Source of the DNA: Spirosoma endophyticum
GTDB taxonomy: Bacteria > Bacteroidota > Bacteroidia > Cytophagales > Spirosomataceae
Assembly (NCBI RefSeq): GCF_900112365.1
Contig: NZ_FOLQ01000001.1
Span: forward strand, 620,001 to 684,000
Length of the DNA: 64,000 nt
Reading direction: 5' to 3'
The notes under the pieces were generated by a model. It saw only the letters and a list, made by a program, of their open reading frames with translations, was not told the DNA's origin and did no database searches. How positions within the stretch are numbered: position 1 is the stretch's first letter; each line of letters begins with the position of its first letter. Positions 19,965-27,475 of this stretch are shown piece after piece. Made by a program: the position numbers and the translations under genes.

Positions 19965-19993
19965 AGCCCAGTCAGATTGACTGGGCTTTTTCG
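19965..19993 (+). terminator. Terminator after the recombinase
   Basis: AGCCCAGTCA (19965-19974), three-base loop, TGACTGGGCT (19978-19987), then TTTTCGTTTT. Confidence 0.8.
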
Positions 19994-20021
19994 TTTTATT
20001 GAATGCAAGCAATACCCGCTG

Positions 20022-20036
20022 ATACAAAATTTGTAT
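20022..20036 (+). promoter_or_regulatory. Palindrome upstream of the metallopeptidase gene
   Basis: ATACAAA-A-TTTGTAT, perfect 7-bp arms around one base, 42 bases before the ATG. A candidate repressor operator in the promoter region; AT-rich palindromes occur by chance, so this is tentative. Confidence 0.4.
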
Positions 20037-20077
20037 TAATTAGAGCAAAAATTGACAATTCTATCTACCCATAAACC

Positions 20078-21253
20078 ATGACAACTCAAGATTACGAAGT
20101 CGCTTTCGATAAATTCATTCGGAAGGAAACGTTAAAAAAAATAAAGCGAGAAATTGGTCGCTTCGATACAGAAGAGCTCGATGTGGAGAAGCAACTATTT
20201 TTTGATGCATTTAAGAATAACCTACAAGACCGCATTAATTTACATCAACACAGTAGGCAAACCGCTGCCAAGGGAAAAATGCCTTATGTTCATTTTGACC
20301 TAATCGATAGCTTAACGTTCAATGCCTTAGCTGGATTTGATGAATTTGGCAACGAGTTTATTGGGGTAAATTATGGCACAGTACTTATATTACTCGATAC
20401 GTTTAATCGGATGATGGCCCATGAAGAGATACTACCAGAAATTGGCTCTGCCTATCTGGAAGAATCCCCCGATCGACTCCCCAAACTACCGACCAGTTAC
20501 GTAGAAATAGAAAGTCATTATGACACCTTTGATCTGTCATCAGTCGTTTTGCCTATTGATCCAATCCGAGAAGAGCACGCGGCAGTACTTACTGAATTTG
20601 CACTATTTTTTTTAGTAGAACACGAGTTGTGCCATTTACGAAATGGACACGTTCATTACTCTAATTCGCTAACTAGTCAATCTTTTATTATGGAATTTGA
20701 TTCCGATACAGACGTTGACTTAATACCACTTACAAGTAAAGTCCTGGAATGGGATGCTGATTCCTGGGCATCAGTTCAGGGGGTAGGATTTTTATTTCAA
20801 AGCATGCGATTTTCTCCTGATGCGTACCAAGAAATTCGGGAAAAATATGCCTCTACAGAAGTCGGACTTATGTTTAACTGGGGCTTTGCCATCTGGGTAA
20901 TGTTTCGATTGATTGATAATGTACGCTCAGAAAACTCAGAATTTTACCCTATACCAAAAATTAGATTACATTCATCAATTATCACAGCTTCAGGAGCAGT
21001 AAAAAGAGAAGAAGGAGATGCTCACTTTGAGGAATTCGTAAGCTTGATTCGGCCAATATTTGAAACGGCAGAAACACCTATTGGCTTGATCACTAATCAG
21101 ACAATTGAAGGCTTTGAAGAGATAAATTTATATTTTTATGGCAAACCTAAGCCTCCCGAGATTGATTACTTACCTTTATATGAGGATCATTGGCGTGAAG
21201 TAGTAAAACCAGGGTTATTAATGCATAGCCGAGCAACAGATTTGCCTGATTAA
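20078..21253 (+). CDS. Putative zinc metallopeptidase (HExxH), accessory region
   Basis: 391 residues, soluble, no signal peptide. The zinc signature is HELCHLRNGH at residues 182-191, with a likely third ligand in LEWDADSWAS (Glu224, Asp226/Asp228). This HExxH...ExDA arrangement is seen in peptidase families such as U49 (the Lit phage-exclusion protease) and M48/M78 relatives; I cannot assign one. It contains much more AT-rich codon usage than the recombinase just upstream. Directly followed, 21 bases later, by a 77-residue ORF that may be its partner. Position behind a tRNA-linked recombinase suggests horizontal acquisition and perhaps a defence or stress role (inference). Confidence 0.7.
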   Translation: MTTQDYEVAFDKFIRKETLKKIKREIGRFDTEELDVEKQLFFDAFKNNLQDRINLHQHSRQTAAKGKMPYVHFDLIDSLTFNALAGFDEFGNEFIGVNYGTVLILLDTFNRMMAHEEILPEIGSAYLEESPDRLPKLPTSYVEIESHYDTFDLSSVVLPIDPIREEHAAVLTEFALFFLVEHELCHLRNGHVHYSNSLTSQSFIMEFDSDTDVDLIPLTSKVLEWDADSWASVQGVGFLFQSMRFSPDAYQEIREKYASTEVGLMFNWGFAIWVMFRLIDNVRSENSEFYPIPKIRLHSSIITASGAVKREEGDAHFEEFVSLIRPIFETAETPIGLITNQTIEGFEEINLYFYGKPKPPEIDYLPLYEDHWREVVKPGLLMHSRATDLPD

Positions 21254-21274
21254 TCACCATAAAAGTCATTAATC

Positions 21275-21508
21275 ATGTCCATCATAAGTAAAACATTGAT
21301 AGTAGGCGATCAACTGTATGCACAAGGCAGTTGGGGGATTGTTGATGCAACTATTGTAGAGATTACCGAAACAGAAGCCGTAAGTGATATAGGCTTTCGC
21401 TTTCCCAGAATCTTTACTAACGGGTTTCACTTCCCAAATGACGGCAAAGGCTATTCAATGGATTTTAACTTTTGGTTCTTAAACAGTCATAAGCCTGCAT
21501 ATAAGTAA
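21275..21508 (+). CDS. Hypothetical 77-residue protein paired with the metallopeptidase
   Basis: ATG at 21275, 21 bases after the peptidase stop, same strand, so probably cotranscribed. The protein is small, acidic to neutral and rich in Phe/Gly/Asn toward the end (GFRFPRIFTNGFHFPND). No signal peptide, no membrane segment, no motif I recognise. It could be an inhibitor or accessory of the peptidase or an unrelated passenger. Confidence 0.5.
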   Translation: MSIISKTLIVGDQLYAQGSWGIVDATIVEITETEAVSDIGFRFPRIFTNGFHFPNDGKGYSMDFNFWFLNSHKPAYK

Positions 21509-21532
21509 GCACAGTCTTTTGTATTATAGTTA

Positions 21533-21580
21533 TGGAAATTAGCAATGCCTGGCTAGGCCGCCAGGCATTGCTAATTTCCA
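21533..21580. terminator. Perfect 20-bp hairpin
   Basis: Arms 21533-21552 and 21561-21580 are exactly complementary with an eight-base loop. It lies 25 bases after the small ORF at 21275-21508 and inside the 3' end of a minus-strand micro-ORF, so it can terminate the plus-strand unit. Confidence 0.6.
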
Positions 21581-21736
21581 AATGGTACCAAAAAACGGTC
21601 GTATTATCTCACTATTTCTGGGTTTTAAGAAATCGCTTCGATGAGTGGCTAAGTAGTTTGATTGTCCAGTACGAATAATGTAAGTTTGATTAACTTCGAT
21701 TTTGGCCGTTTTATCAAACCCATATACCGTCCTCAT
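21539..21736 (-). CDS. Hypothetical 65-residue ORF overlapping the previous micro-ORF
   Basis: Starts with the ATG of an ATGA overlap with the stop of the upstream ORF (21733-21897). Its last codons are inside the 20-bp hairpin, which argues against strong conservation of the C-terminus. It may be the second half of one frameshifted gene rather than an independent protein. No family recognised. Confidence 0.3.
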   Translation of the reverse strand: MRTVYGFDKTAKIEVNQTYIIRTGQSNYLATHRSDFLKPRNSEIIRPFFGTIWKLAMPGGLARHC

Positions 21737-21897
21737 TTTCTCCGAGGTCGTACGGAAATTGGCTTGACAAATCGTATTCCTTCGGGTTTTTCGGACTTAT
21801 CGCCATTCTTGAAATACGCTTCTACCGTCTCTTTATCCTCAGCCATGCACTTTAGTATGCTACTCTCAGGTTGATTGAGTGTTAAGGTCTTATTCAT
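21733..21897 (-). CDS. Hypothetical 54-residue ORF
   Basis: ATG at 21897 (MNKTLTLNQPESSILKCMAE) with a strongly charged C-terminus (KPISVRPRRK). Overlaps the next ORF by four bases, suggesting translational coupling or a frameshift in a single gene of about 110 residues. The upstream in-frame extension to 21945 uses TTG and is not favoured. No known family. Confidence 0.35.
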   Translation of the reverse strand: MNKTLTLNQPESSILKCMAEDKETVEAYFKNGDKSEKPEGIRFVKPISVRPRRK

Positions 21898-21981
21898 ATC
21901 ACGAGCTTGTAGTGATTGAAAGTAATTATGACAAACATAGAACAATCAATCCGATCGAATAGTATCAAATACCGATGGAAA

Positions 21982-22010
21982 TAAAAAGCCTGGCTCCGTG
22001 GCCAGGCTCT
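21982..22010 (-). terminator. Terminator of the RibD-like reductase gene
   Basis: AGCCTGGC (21987-21994) and GCCAGGCT (22001-22008); on the minus strand followed by TTTTTAT. It lies 87 bases past the stop at 22095. Confidence 0.7.
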
Positions 22011-22094
22011 GTTGTGCAATTGAAATAGTGACTAAAATTACCTCTGTAGGTTTCGACCAGGAGACACGCCTAATTCGTGTTTCCGATAACAGAC

Positions 22095-22670
22095 TTAAGC
22101 TCGCAGCGGTCCAACATACCGGAACGTGTTTATGAGCACGCCCGTGGATGTAACCTTCGTGCTGACGAAAGCGAGTTCGCACGGGTCGACACTGTCCGAA
22201 AAAAAGCGTTTGCCCCGGCCCAGCAAGACCGGGTAGACAAGCAGCACAACCTCGTCGGCCAAGCCCTGGTCGAGCAACACCGACGTCAGGGTTGAACTTC
22301 CCCAAACGATCAGGTCAGGGCCGTCCGTTGACTTGAGGCCGCGAATACTTTCTATGTTGTCCGCGCCCAAGTTCCCGACCGGACCCCATTCGAGGCTGTC
22401 CGGCCGGTGGGTCGCTACGTATTTCGTCGCAGCATTCAGCCTGTTCGCGATTGGACTATTCCCGGCCTTGGGCCAGTAGGCGGCCCATAAATCGTAGGTA
22501 TGGCGGCCAAGCAGCAGATCGAAGACGCTGCCCTGTGCCTCCATAACGGCTTCCAAGCCAGCCGGACTTCGATAGGGTGTCGTCCAATCGCCATACGCGA
22601 AGTTTTCATCGTTTTCATGCTGAATCACGCCGTCCAGTGAGATGTGTTCAATGATTCGGATCGTTCTCAT
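22095..22670 (-). CDS. Dihydrofolate reductase family protein (RibD C-terminal-like)
   Basis: 191-residue NADPH-dependent reductase fold. Landmarks are IEHISLDGVIQ at the N-terminus, LLLGRHTYDLWAAYWP in the middle, and IVWGSSTLTSVLLDQGLADE followed by VYPVLLGRGKRFF, which is the typical RibD_C signature. It is a stand-alone member, commonly annotated as YyaP/YwjB-like; substrate unknown and distinct from true FolA. Codons are GC-rich compared with the flanking micro-ORFs. A TAACTTTG minus-10-like element lies just upstream. Confidence 0.88.
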   Translation of the reverse strand: MRTIRIIEHISLDGVIQHENDENFAYGDWTTPYRSPAGLEAVMEAQGSVFDLLLGRHTYDLWAAYWPKAGNSPIANRLNAATKYVATHRPDSLEWGPVGNLGADNIESIRGLKSTDGPDLIVWGSSTLTSVLLDQGLADEVVLLVYPVLLGRGKRFFSDSVDPCELAFVSTKVTSTGVLINTFRYVGPLRA

Positions 22671-22698
22671 GTTGTTTGCTATTCGTTTACTGGTTGCA

Positions 22699-22706
22699 CA
22701 AAGTTA
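22699..22706 (-). promoter_or_regulatory. TAACTTTG promoter element of the RibD-like gene
   Basis: Minus-strand TAACTTTG matches TAnnTTTG, 29 bases before the ATG. No clear upstream TTG box at the right spacing. Confidence 0.4.
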
Positions 22707-22961
22707 ACCCCGACGAGGGCCGGGGACGAGGGGGAATCATGACAATATAAGGGCGTTTTTATGACCAGTTGTGCAAGTACCAATGGGAAGTATTCATGTA
22801 CAGAACGTTCGCTCAGAACCATGCAAAGGTTCACTGAGCGTTAGTAGAAACCACGGTCCAACGTAGCGGTGGCACGTCCCTGAGCGAATGGCCTGACAAT
22901 AAAAAGACTCATTTTGACTTACGTAATGTAGCTCGTTCAGTATCTTCGCCAAATCACCAGT

Positions 22962-23111
22962 ATGGTAGACAGCCCCATGTTAGTAGACAGCCCAACCACC
23001 GATCCCGATCCAGAACCTGATGAGGACCTCGACGATCCATACGTGCACATTGTATCAACTGAGGAGTTTGTGGAAACTGCCGAAAAGGGCAGTCAGGAGC
23101 CCGAAGAATGA
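22962..23111 (+). CDS. Small very acidic hypothetical protein (49 residues)
   Basis: ATG at 22962, stop at 23109-23111. The sequence is dominated by Asp/Glu/Pro (TDPDPEPDEDLDDPYVHI) and ends EKGSQEPEE; no hydrophobic segment. A TATCTTCG element lies at 22941-22948 with TTG about 24 bases further up. Its stop overlaps the ATG of a 24-codon frame (23108-23182), again an ATGA junction. Unknown; acidic microproteins can mimic DNA or inhibit basic partners, but nothing here proves that. Confidence 0.4.
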   Translation: MVDSPMLVDSPTTDPDPEPDEDLDDPYVHIVSTEEFVETAEKGSQEPEE

Positions 23112-23185
23112 AAATCGGCCAGGTATGGTTATTTAAGCTAGACCAGCCTTGCAACCGACAGCTCAGAACGGTATCAGTATGAAAA

Positions 23186-23224
23186 ACGAAGCCTTGATCG
23201 TAAAAAATCAAGGCTTCGTCTTGT
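23186..23224 (-). terminator. Terminator of the YtxH-protein gene
   Basis: 13-bp perfect stem, arms 23186-23198 and 23207-23219; on the minus strand it runs into TTTTT. It lies about 50 bases past the stop at 23266. Confidence 0.7.
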
Positions 23225-23265
23225 CAGGTTGAGTACGCTTAACGTAGGCTGTTTATCGTGTGGGT

Positions 23266-23475
23266 TTATGAACGCACGCCAGCAATGGCGTTTTCTGCTA
23301 TAGCTAGCGTCTTATCCCATTGCTTACTCATGTTTTTGGTCAATTCCTTTGTTTTCTTGTCAAAGGCCTTCACCATCTTTTTGCGATTTTTCTTCCCTGA
23401 ATCAGGAGCTGTCAGGTAACCGATCACCAGCCCTGCAACGACGCCTGTCAGGATACCCGTCAAATAATTTTTCAT
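23266..23475 (-). CDS. YtxH-domain small membrane-anchored protein
   Basis: 69 residues from ATG 23475 (a TTG two codons earlier is unlikely). One N-terminal membrane helix with glycine pattern LTGVVAGLVIGYLTAPDSGKK, then a Lys-rich amphipathic tail. This glycine-zipper plus APxSGxxxR/K plan is typical of YtxH proteins, usually induced by general or envelope stress. Function at the molecular level is unknown. The leader region contains a near-palindrome around GATTTTGGTACAAAATC (about 23512-23528). Confidence 0.8.
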   Translation of the reverse strand: MKNYLTGILTGVVAGLVIGYLTAPDSGKKNRKKMVKAFDKKTKELTKNMSKQWDKTLAIAENAIAGVRS

Positions 23476-23865
23476 GGTCAATTAAATTTTAGTGGTGAAT
23501 GCTTGCGCACGATTTTGGTACAAAATCATGCCAATTACTTAAAAAAAAGCCAAAATCTCTAGTTAGCATCCGGCCAGACTAACCTACGGTCGCCAGCCAG
23601 GAAATTACCCTGTTTTTTATCCGGTAGCAAAATTTCATTCACGTTGTTGCTATCTGAGGAGAAAATCGACTTGCTTTCCCTTTATAAAAAACGTAGTATC
23701 ATCTCGTCAACACGTAATCGCTGAATTTGAAGGCTTGGATTCGATGGAAACGGGCTATGGTTATGAAGATACGCTATAACCAACTCCTGTTTTCAAGGTA
23801 TGAGGCCCCGTTGCCAGTTGGCAAAAATGCGGGTATGTACCTGTTTTAGCGAGTAGCTTTTTTAC
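23476..23865. other. Intergenic region, no gene seen
   Basis: 390 bases between divergent genes. It holds the YtxH leader with the GTAC-centred near-palindrome and two AACGTAG/CTACGTT-type words (one near 23690). No hairpin with a T-run and no credible ORF. Confidence 0.5.
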
Positions 23866-23904
23866 ATGTACTCCTGTTACGTAGCCCTTGTAAACAACAC
23901 CCGA

Positions 23905-24669
23905 ATGAGCTTAGAAGAGGAAATAGCGTTTTATCGATTCGGGCAGGGAGTCCACTCGGACGTAGCACTGCTTGAGGCTTTTAGTCATCTGGATGAGGAT
24001 AAGAAAAGGGAACAGCTACTTGATTTCTCGTTTCTGGTAAGGCGAACAGCGCCTGTTGACTCCGATGTTGAGCAGGCGCTGGCTGGTAGTTCTTTAGGAG
24101 CAACCTATACGCCCTGCTTTGTCCTGAAGAAGATGGGATTTCGGTTAAAGCTTGATCCAGTACTGTCAGACGAAGAGCTGGAAAATCATTATACGTTCCT
24201 ATTGCATCTGTTCAAAACAGCCTATCAACGACAGTTTTCCCAGGAAAGAGGAAACCCCGCCAAGTGGTGGTTCAGCGATCTATCGAGCCAGGAACTAGTA
24301 CAGGACATACTTACCAGGCATCAGGCGTTACTTGTGGAAATATATGATACTCCCAGCTTTCGGAGCGAATTTATCAGCCTAGCTAAACTCTGGCATGACG
24401 ATAAACTCGCGAAACAAGCCATGCGCCAGCAACCAGCGCCCATTCATCAGGACCACTTTGCTTTCATTACGTATGACGAGATGGTAACCAGTATAATCAA
24501 GATGTATGACAACAAGACTATGCGTGCTATAGACCTTCTGTTCACTTCTGTCGGCAAAGCCCTTTCACTACGTTATGGCTTATCCTCTGAGCAAGCAAGG
24601 CGCTTAGCGCTGGAAGTCATTGATCGACACATGCAGGAAACCTATGGCACGGGGCTTTTTGAGAAATGA
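23905..24669 (+). CDS. DUF5958-like hypothetical protein
   Basis: 255 residues from ATG 23905 (MSLEEEIAFYRFGQG); the frame runs up to an ATG at 23866 whose extra 13 residues look non-conserved. Predicted all-helical and soluble, with acidic and aromatic residues evenly spread. The N-terminal EEEIAFYRFGQG...LLEAFSHLDEDKK and the central TYTPCFVLKK segments resemble DUF5958 proteins of Bacteroidota as I remember them; the call is moderate. The C-terminal third (SVGKALSLRYGLSSEQARRL) may be an added helical domain. Function unknown, no operon partner. Confidence 0.6.
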   Translation: MSLEEEIAFYRFGQGVHSDVALLEAFSHLDEDKKREQLLDFSFLVRRTAPVDSDVEQALAGSSLGATYTPCFVLKKMGFRLKLDPVLSDEELENHYTFLLHLFKTAYQRQFSQERGNPAKWWFSDLSSQELVQDILTRHQALLVEIYDTPSFRSEFISLAKLWHDDKLAKQAMRQQPAPIHQDHFAFITYDEMVTSIIKMYDNKTMRAIDLLFTSVGKALSLRYGLSSEQARRLALEVIDRHMQETYGTGLFEK

Positions 24670-24921
24670 TCTTTGCCAATCAGTTTTTGATTTCACCACT
24701 TTTCATTTCTAATCAGGTACGTCCTGCTCCTGATTCATGCCTGTGATTGGCATGTACCCACACTTCCCGGTGATTCTTCCCCTAGATACCCACTTAAGTT
24801 CACTCCGGCAACTGAAAACGACAATTCAAGGACGCTATGGTGCCAATCGGGCTATCGCTTTATCAAGCAAAACCTACATAATCTCAACTTTCGCCGACGC
24901 CAGCTGCCTGTAGATCTGCCT

Positions 24922-24929
24922 TATTTTTG
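24922..24929 (+). promoter_or_regulatory. TATTTTTG promoter element
   Basis: Matches TAnnTTTG, 30 bases before the ATG of the SnoaL-like gene. No convincing TTG box at 19-22 bases upstream. Confidence 0.4.
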
Positions 24930-24958
24930 ACAATTAAAAATCGAGACTGATCTATACC

Positions 24959-25318
24959 ATGGATTACCAGGACCTACTTAACCGAGCCTATCAGGCTTTC
25001 AACGCCAGAGATATTGATTCTGTGCTGGCGCTAATGCATGCCGACGTTGATTGGCCTAACGGCTGGGAGGGTGGTTACGAACACGGGCATAATGCTGTAC
25101 GGACGTATTGGACGCGACAATGGCAGCAACTCGATCCCCGTGTTCTTCCAATTTCATTTCAACTAAGGCCTGATGGCAGAATCGAAGTTGTAGTCCATCA
25201 GGTTATTAAAGAGTTGACAGGAAAAATCCTGGCAGATGAGCAGGTCAAGCACATATATACGCTGAACGAAGGAAAAATAGCGAGGATGGATATTGAACAC
25301 GTTGCCAACAACAGCTGA
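24959..25318 (+). CDS. SnoaL-like / NTF2-fold protein
   Basis: 119-residue cone-shaped alpha+beta barrel protein. LLNRAYQAFNARDIDSVLALMHADVDWPNGWEG is the classic opening helix and first strands, followed by GHNAVRTYWTRQW and a C-terminal HIYTLNEGKIARMDIEH strand pair. Family members are binding proteins or small isomerase/hydrolase-like enzymes and cannot be assigned a ligand by sequence. ATG at 24959, single gene. Confidence 0.85.
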   Translation: MDYQDLLNRAYQAFNARDIDSVLALMHADVDWPNGWEGGYEHGHNAVRTYWTRQWQQLDPRVLPISFQLRPDGRIEVVVHQVIKELTGKILADEQVKHIYTLNEGKIARMDIEHVANNS

Positions 25319-25385
25319 CACGAACAGGCCAGATCATTGCTTAACTACTTTTGTTGGCAAACGAGTTAACGGCTGTAGGTCAGCA

Positions 25386-25576
25386 ATGAAAATCTTCACC
25401 CTTATCAATTATATCAACCGGATTCTCATTGGTATATGGGGCGCCATTGTGCTCTACTATATAAGCAATCGCTCAGGGCATTCGGATGGGACAGGCCAGG
25501 GCCTGGAGACCGCCGTTCCTGGCATAGGCTTTTTTTATTCCTGCCCGTTGGCTTGAATCTGCTTCCCTATCAATAG
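25386..25576 (+). pseudogene. Small two-helix membrane protein, probably frameshifted in a T-run
   Basis: ATG at 25386 gives KIFTLINYINRILIGIWGAI, a membrane helix, then NRSGHSDGTGQGLETAVPGIG. In the present frame it ends at 25556 with an unnatural tail (FFYSCPLA). If the T-run at 25530-25536 had one more T, the frame would continue as a hydrophobic second helix (LFLPVGLNLLPYQ) and stop at 25574-25576. That alternative looks far more protein-like. So a single-base loss, a sequencing error or slippage at the homopolymer is likely. Confidence 0.45.
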
Positions 25577-26224
25577 ACAAAAATCTGTGCCCTGGTTATC
25601 GTTGGCTTACTTCATTGATGGCTCTACAACCGCGATTAATGAGGTATAATCTGAGCCGTGTAAAAAAAGTCGGTACCCTCCTGAATATCAGCTCGATCAT
25701 AGTTATAAATTGACAGCTAGCTGATCACCTACTCTATAAGTAATTTTAAGTCGATCAATTAAAACCAGGAGCAACGCCCTCGTGCTTCACCTTCCAACGG
25801 TTTACTTCTTACCAAAAACTAATCGGAATCAACCTACCTGCTTTTAGTGGCAGCAGGTTTAACGTAGGTCAATACTTAGCACAACCCTTTTTATCTAGCA
25901 GAGATCTATTGAAAGCATAATTATAAACAGGTAATACTACGTTGAGCCATAGCTGTATAATTACCTGATAGTGCGTATATTGAATACAGTGAGTTTATAA
26001 GAACCAATAAGTGAAGCTCTGCCAACAGGATGGCAAACTATAACTCAGTCTATCACATCAGCACAATCATTGTTACCTTTTAGGAGATTTTTTTAGTTTC
26101 GGAGACCTAATCGGGCATCTTATACACCAGTTTAGGAGTATGTATAACCGTTTGTACGATAAGCCTGGTTGATGATCCAAGCTTACCGTACTTTTAAACT
26201 CAATCGCCATACGAACTACTACTA
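25577..26224. other. AT-rich intergenic region, no gene seen
   Basis: About 650 bases without a credible coding frame. It has an 8-bp inverted repeat CAGGTAAT (25928-25935) / ATTACCTG (25960-25967) and a loose hairpin around 25824-25860, plus AACGTAG (near 25862) and CTACGTT (near 25938). The stretch may contain decayed coding DNA; I could not reconstruct any gene. Confidence 0.5.
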
Positions 26225-26380
26225 ATGAGTAAACCTGTACTGATAACGCTGCTAGCTACTCTGGCTATGCTACCTTTATGTCTGTTTGGTTATCTCGATT
26301 CGTTTGTGATGACACCAATATGCTTATTCCTTTTGTTATGCCTAATGGTACTGGAAGCCTATAAAAAGAAAGGCAAATAA
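26225..26380 (+). CDS. Small two-helix membrane protein (51 residues)
   Basis: ATG at 26225, stop at 26378-26380. Two hydrophobic helices (LITLLATLAMLPLCLFGYL and TPICLFLLLCLMVLEAY) joined by a short loop, ending in KKKGK, which would hold the C-terminus in the cytoplasm. The composition is clearly that of an inner-membrane microprotein. No family recognised and no operon partner within 150 bases. Confidence 0.5.
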   Translation: MSKPVLITLLATLAMLPLCLFGYLDSFVMTPICLFLLLCLMVLEAYKKKGK

Positions 26381-26473
26381 AACATATACAACTACTACAG
26401 GAAGACATTTAGTCTATGTTGTCCACAGGAAGCTATAGTACATTTTATGACAACAACTGAAGTGGTATGGCAC

Positions 26474-26513
26474 CGAAATTCTCATCACCGGAGTTACGGT
26501 GATGAGAATTTCG
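26474..26513. terminator. Perfect 17-bp hairpin
   Basis: Arms 26474-26490 and 26497-26513, six-base loop, 24 bases past the stop of the minus-strand gene ending at 26537. No T-run on either side, yet the position fits a terminator. Confidence 0.55.
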
Positions 26514-26536
26514 ATGAGCGAAAGGTCTAGTGTTGT

Positions 26537-26797
26537 TTAAGCAAAGTCATACACCCTCACATCTTCCTTGGCAGGCGTATCGGTTTTTTCCAGTACGTCA
26601 AGCACGGCATTGGCAAAGGCAACTTTATCCGACTTTCGATACTGCTCAACTCGAACCGCACCCGAAGGTGCTTTGAAGTATCGGTTAACTTTTTGGCAGG
26701 CAGCCCACACTTCAGGGTGCAACTTGATTTTATACTGGCGGATAGGTGTGTCAGCACTGAACCAGAGATTCGCGATATTTTTTACTATCAGTTTCAT
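26537..26797 (-). CDS. Hypothetical 86-residue protein
   Basis: ATG at 26797 (MKLIVKNIANLWFSADTPI); the frame extends to a TTG at 26845 that is unlikely to be used. The protein is basic in its middle (KVNRYFKAPSGAVRVEQYRKSD cannot be tied to a family) and ends in an acidic patch. Predicted soluble. Has its own downstream hairpin. No recognised domain; function unknown. Confidence 0.5.
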   Translation of the reverse strand: MKLIVKNIANLWFSADTPIRQYKIKLHPEVWAACQKVNRYFKAPSGAVRVEQYRKSDKVAFANAVLDVLEKTDTPAKEDVRVYDFA

Positions 26798-27056
26798 TAC
26801 ATTACAGAGCCCTTTGTTCGCAGAGAAACGTTGAATTACATACAATGTTATAAAAAATCTTTGGTATTAATCAAAGTTTAATCTTTTATATAGAAAGAAA
26901 TAGTGGCAGAAAGTTGAATTTGTGCACTAAATAAGTATCAAAAATGATGGAATAGTATCATTATCAGGCTCGTACAATAACGTCTAAACATTCCAGAAAA
27001 ATGCTTGCTTTTTAGTAATCTCCAGCGAATCTCTTCAGCAGATCAGTCGTATTTCC

Positions 27057-27064
27057 TACCTTTG
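27057..27064 (+). promoter_or_regulatory. TACCTTTG promoter element
   Basis: Matches TAnnTTTG, 23 bases before the ATG at 27088. The upstream TTG box is not obvious. Confidence 0.4.
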
Positions 27065-27087
27065 CCGTCCCAACTTAATGCAGACAC

Positions 27088-27327
27088 ATGAATAACAACA
27101 AAAAGGAAATTGAACTGGCTAACGAGCTAACCCATAATGTCAACGATGCTCTGAACAGAAAAATCGAAGAGCGGTTTCGGGCTGCGCTGTTCCTGGCAGA
27201 CCCCAGTTTAAATATGGATACGGTCATCGTGATCAGCAACGTGGAGAACGATAATGAACTAACCGTTGATGGGGTAGACGACGATACAATTGACAAGGCG
27301 ATGGTTATCTTCGAAGCTGAGCAGTAG
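27088..27327 (+). CDS. Hypothetical acidic 79-residue protein
   Basis: ATG 27088. An N-terminal charged helix (KKEIELANELTHNVNDALNR) leads into FRAALFLADPSLNMDTVIVIS and an acidic end. Soluble, no cysteine, no motif that I can name. It has a promoter element upstream and a good terminator right after, so it is a self-contained gene. Function unknown. Confidence 0.6.
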   Translation: MNNNKKEIELANELTHNVNDALNRKIEERFRAALFLADPSLNMDTVIVISNVENDNELTVDGVDDDTIDKAMVIFEAEQ

Positions 27328-27330
27328 TAA

Positions 27331-27362
27331 AAAGGCCCGACTCAAGCGGCCGGGCCTTTATA
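27331..27362 (+). terminator. Terminator of the 79-residue protein gene
   Basis: AAAGGCCCG (27331-27339) pairs with CGGGCCTTT (27351-27359), followed by a short AT-rich tail. Confidence 0.7.
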
Positions 27363-27430
27363 TAATCCCATAATATAGCTTACAACCAGTCTGTACGTCA
27401 CGGTGGGAGACTACGTTGCAAAGAGAGAAG

Positions 27431-27475
27431 AAAAAGGCGTAGCGTGGATCAATTACGTCCACGCTACGCCTTTTT
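27431..27475 (-). terminator. Terminator hairpin overlapping the hemF stop codon
   Basis: Perfect 18-bp inverted repeat, arms 27431-27448 and 27458-27475. On the minus strand the 5' arm codes for the last residues of HemF (KKGVAW), the stop lies in the loop (27453-27455), and the 3' arm ends in a T-run. Confidence 0.75.

Noticed and set aside
18437..27000. Second copy of the tRNA-Ser 3' end as an attachment site
   Set aside because: I searched for GGTTCGAATCCC or TCTCTCT-rich repeats downstream and found none, so the far border of any island is not defined.
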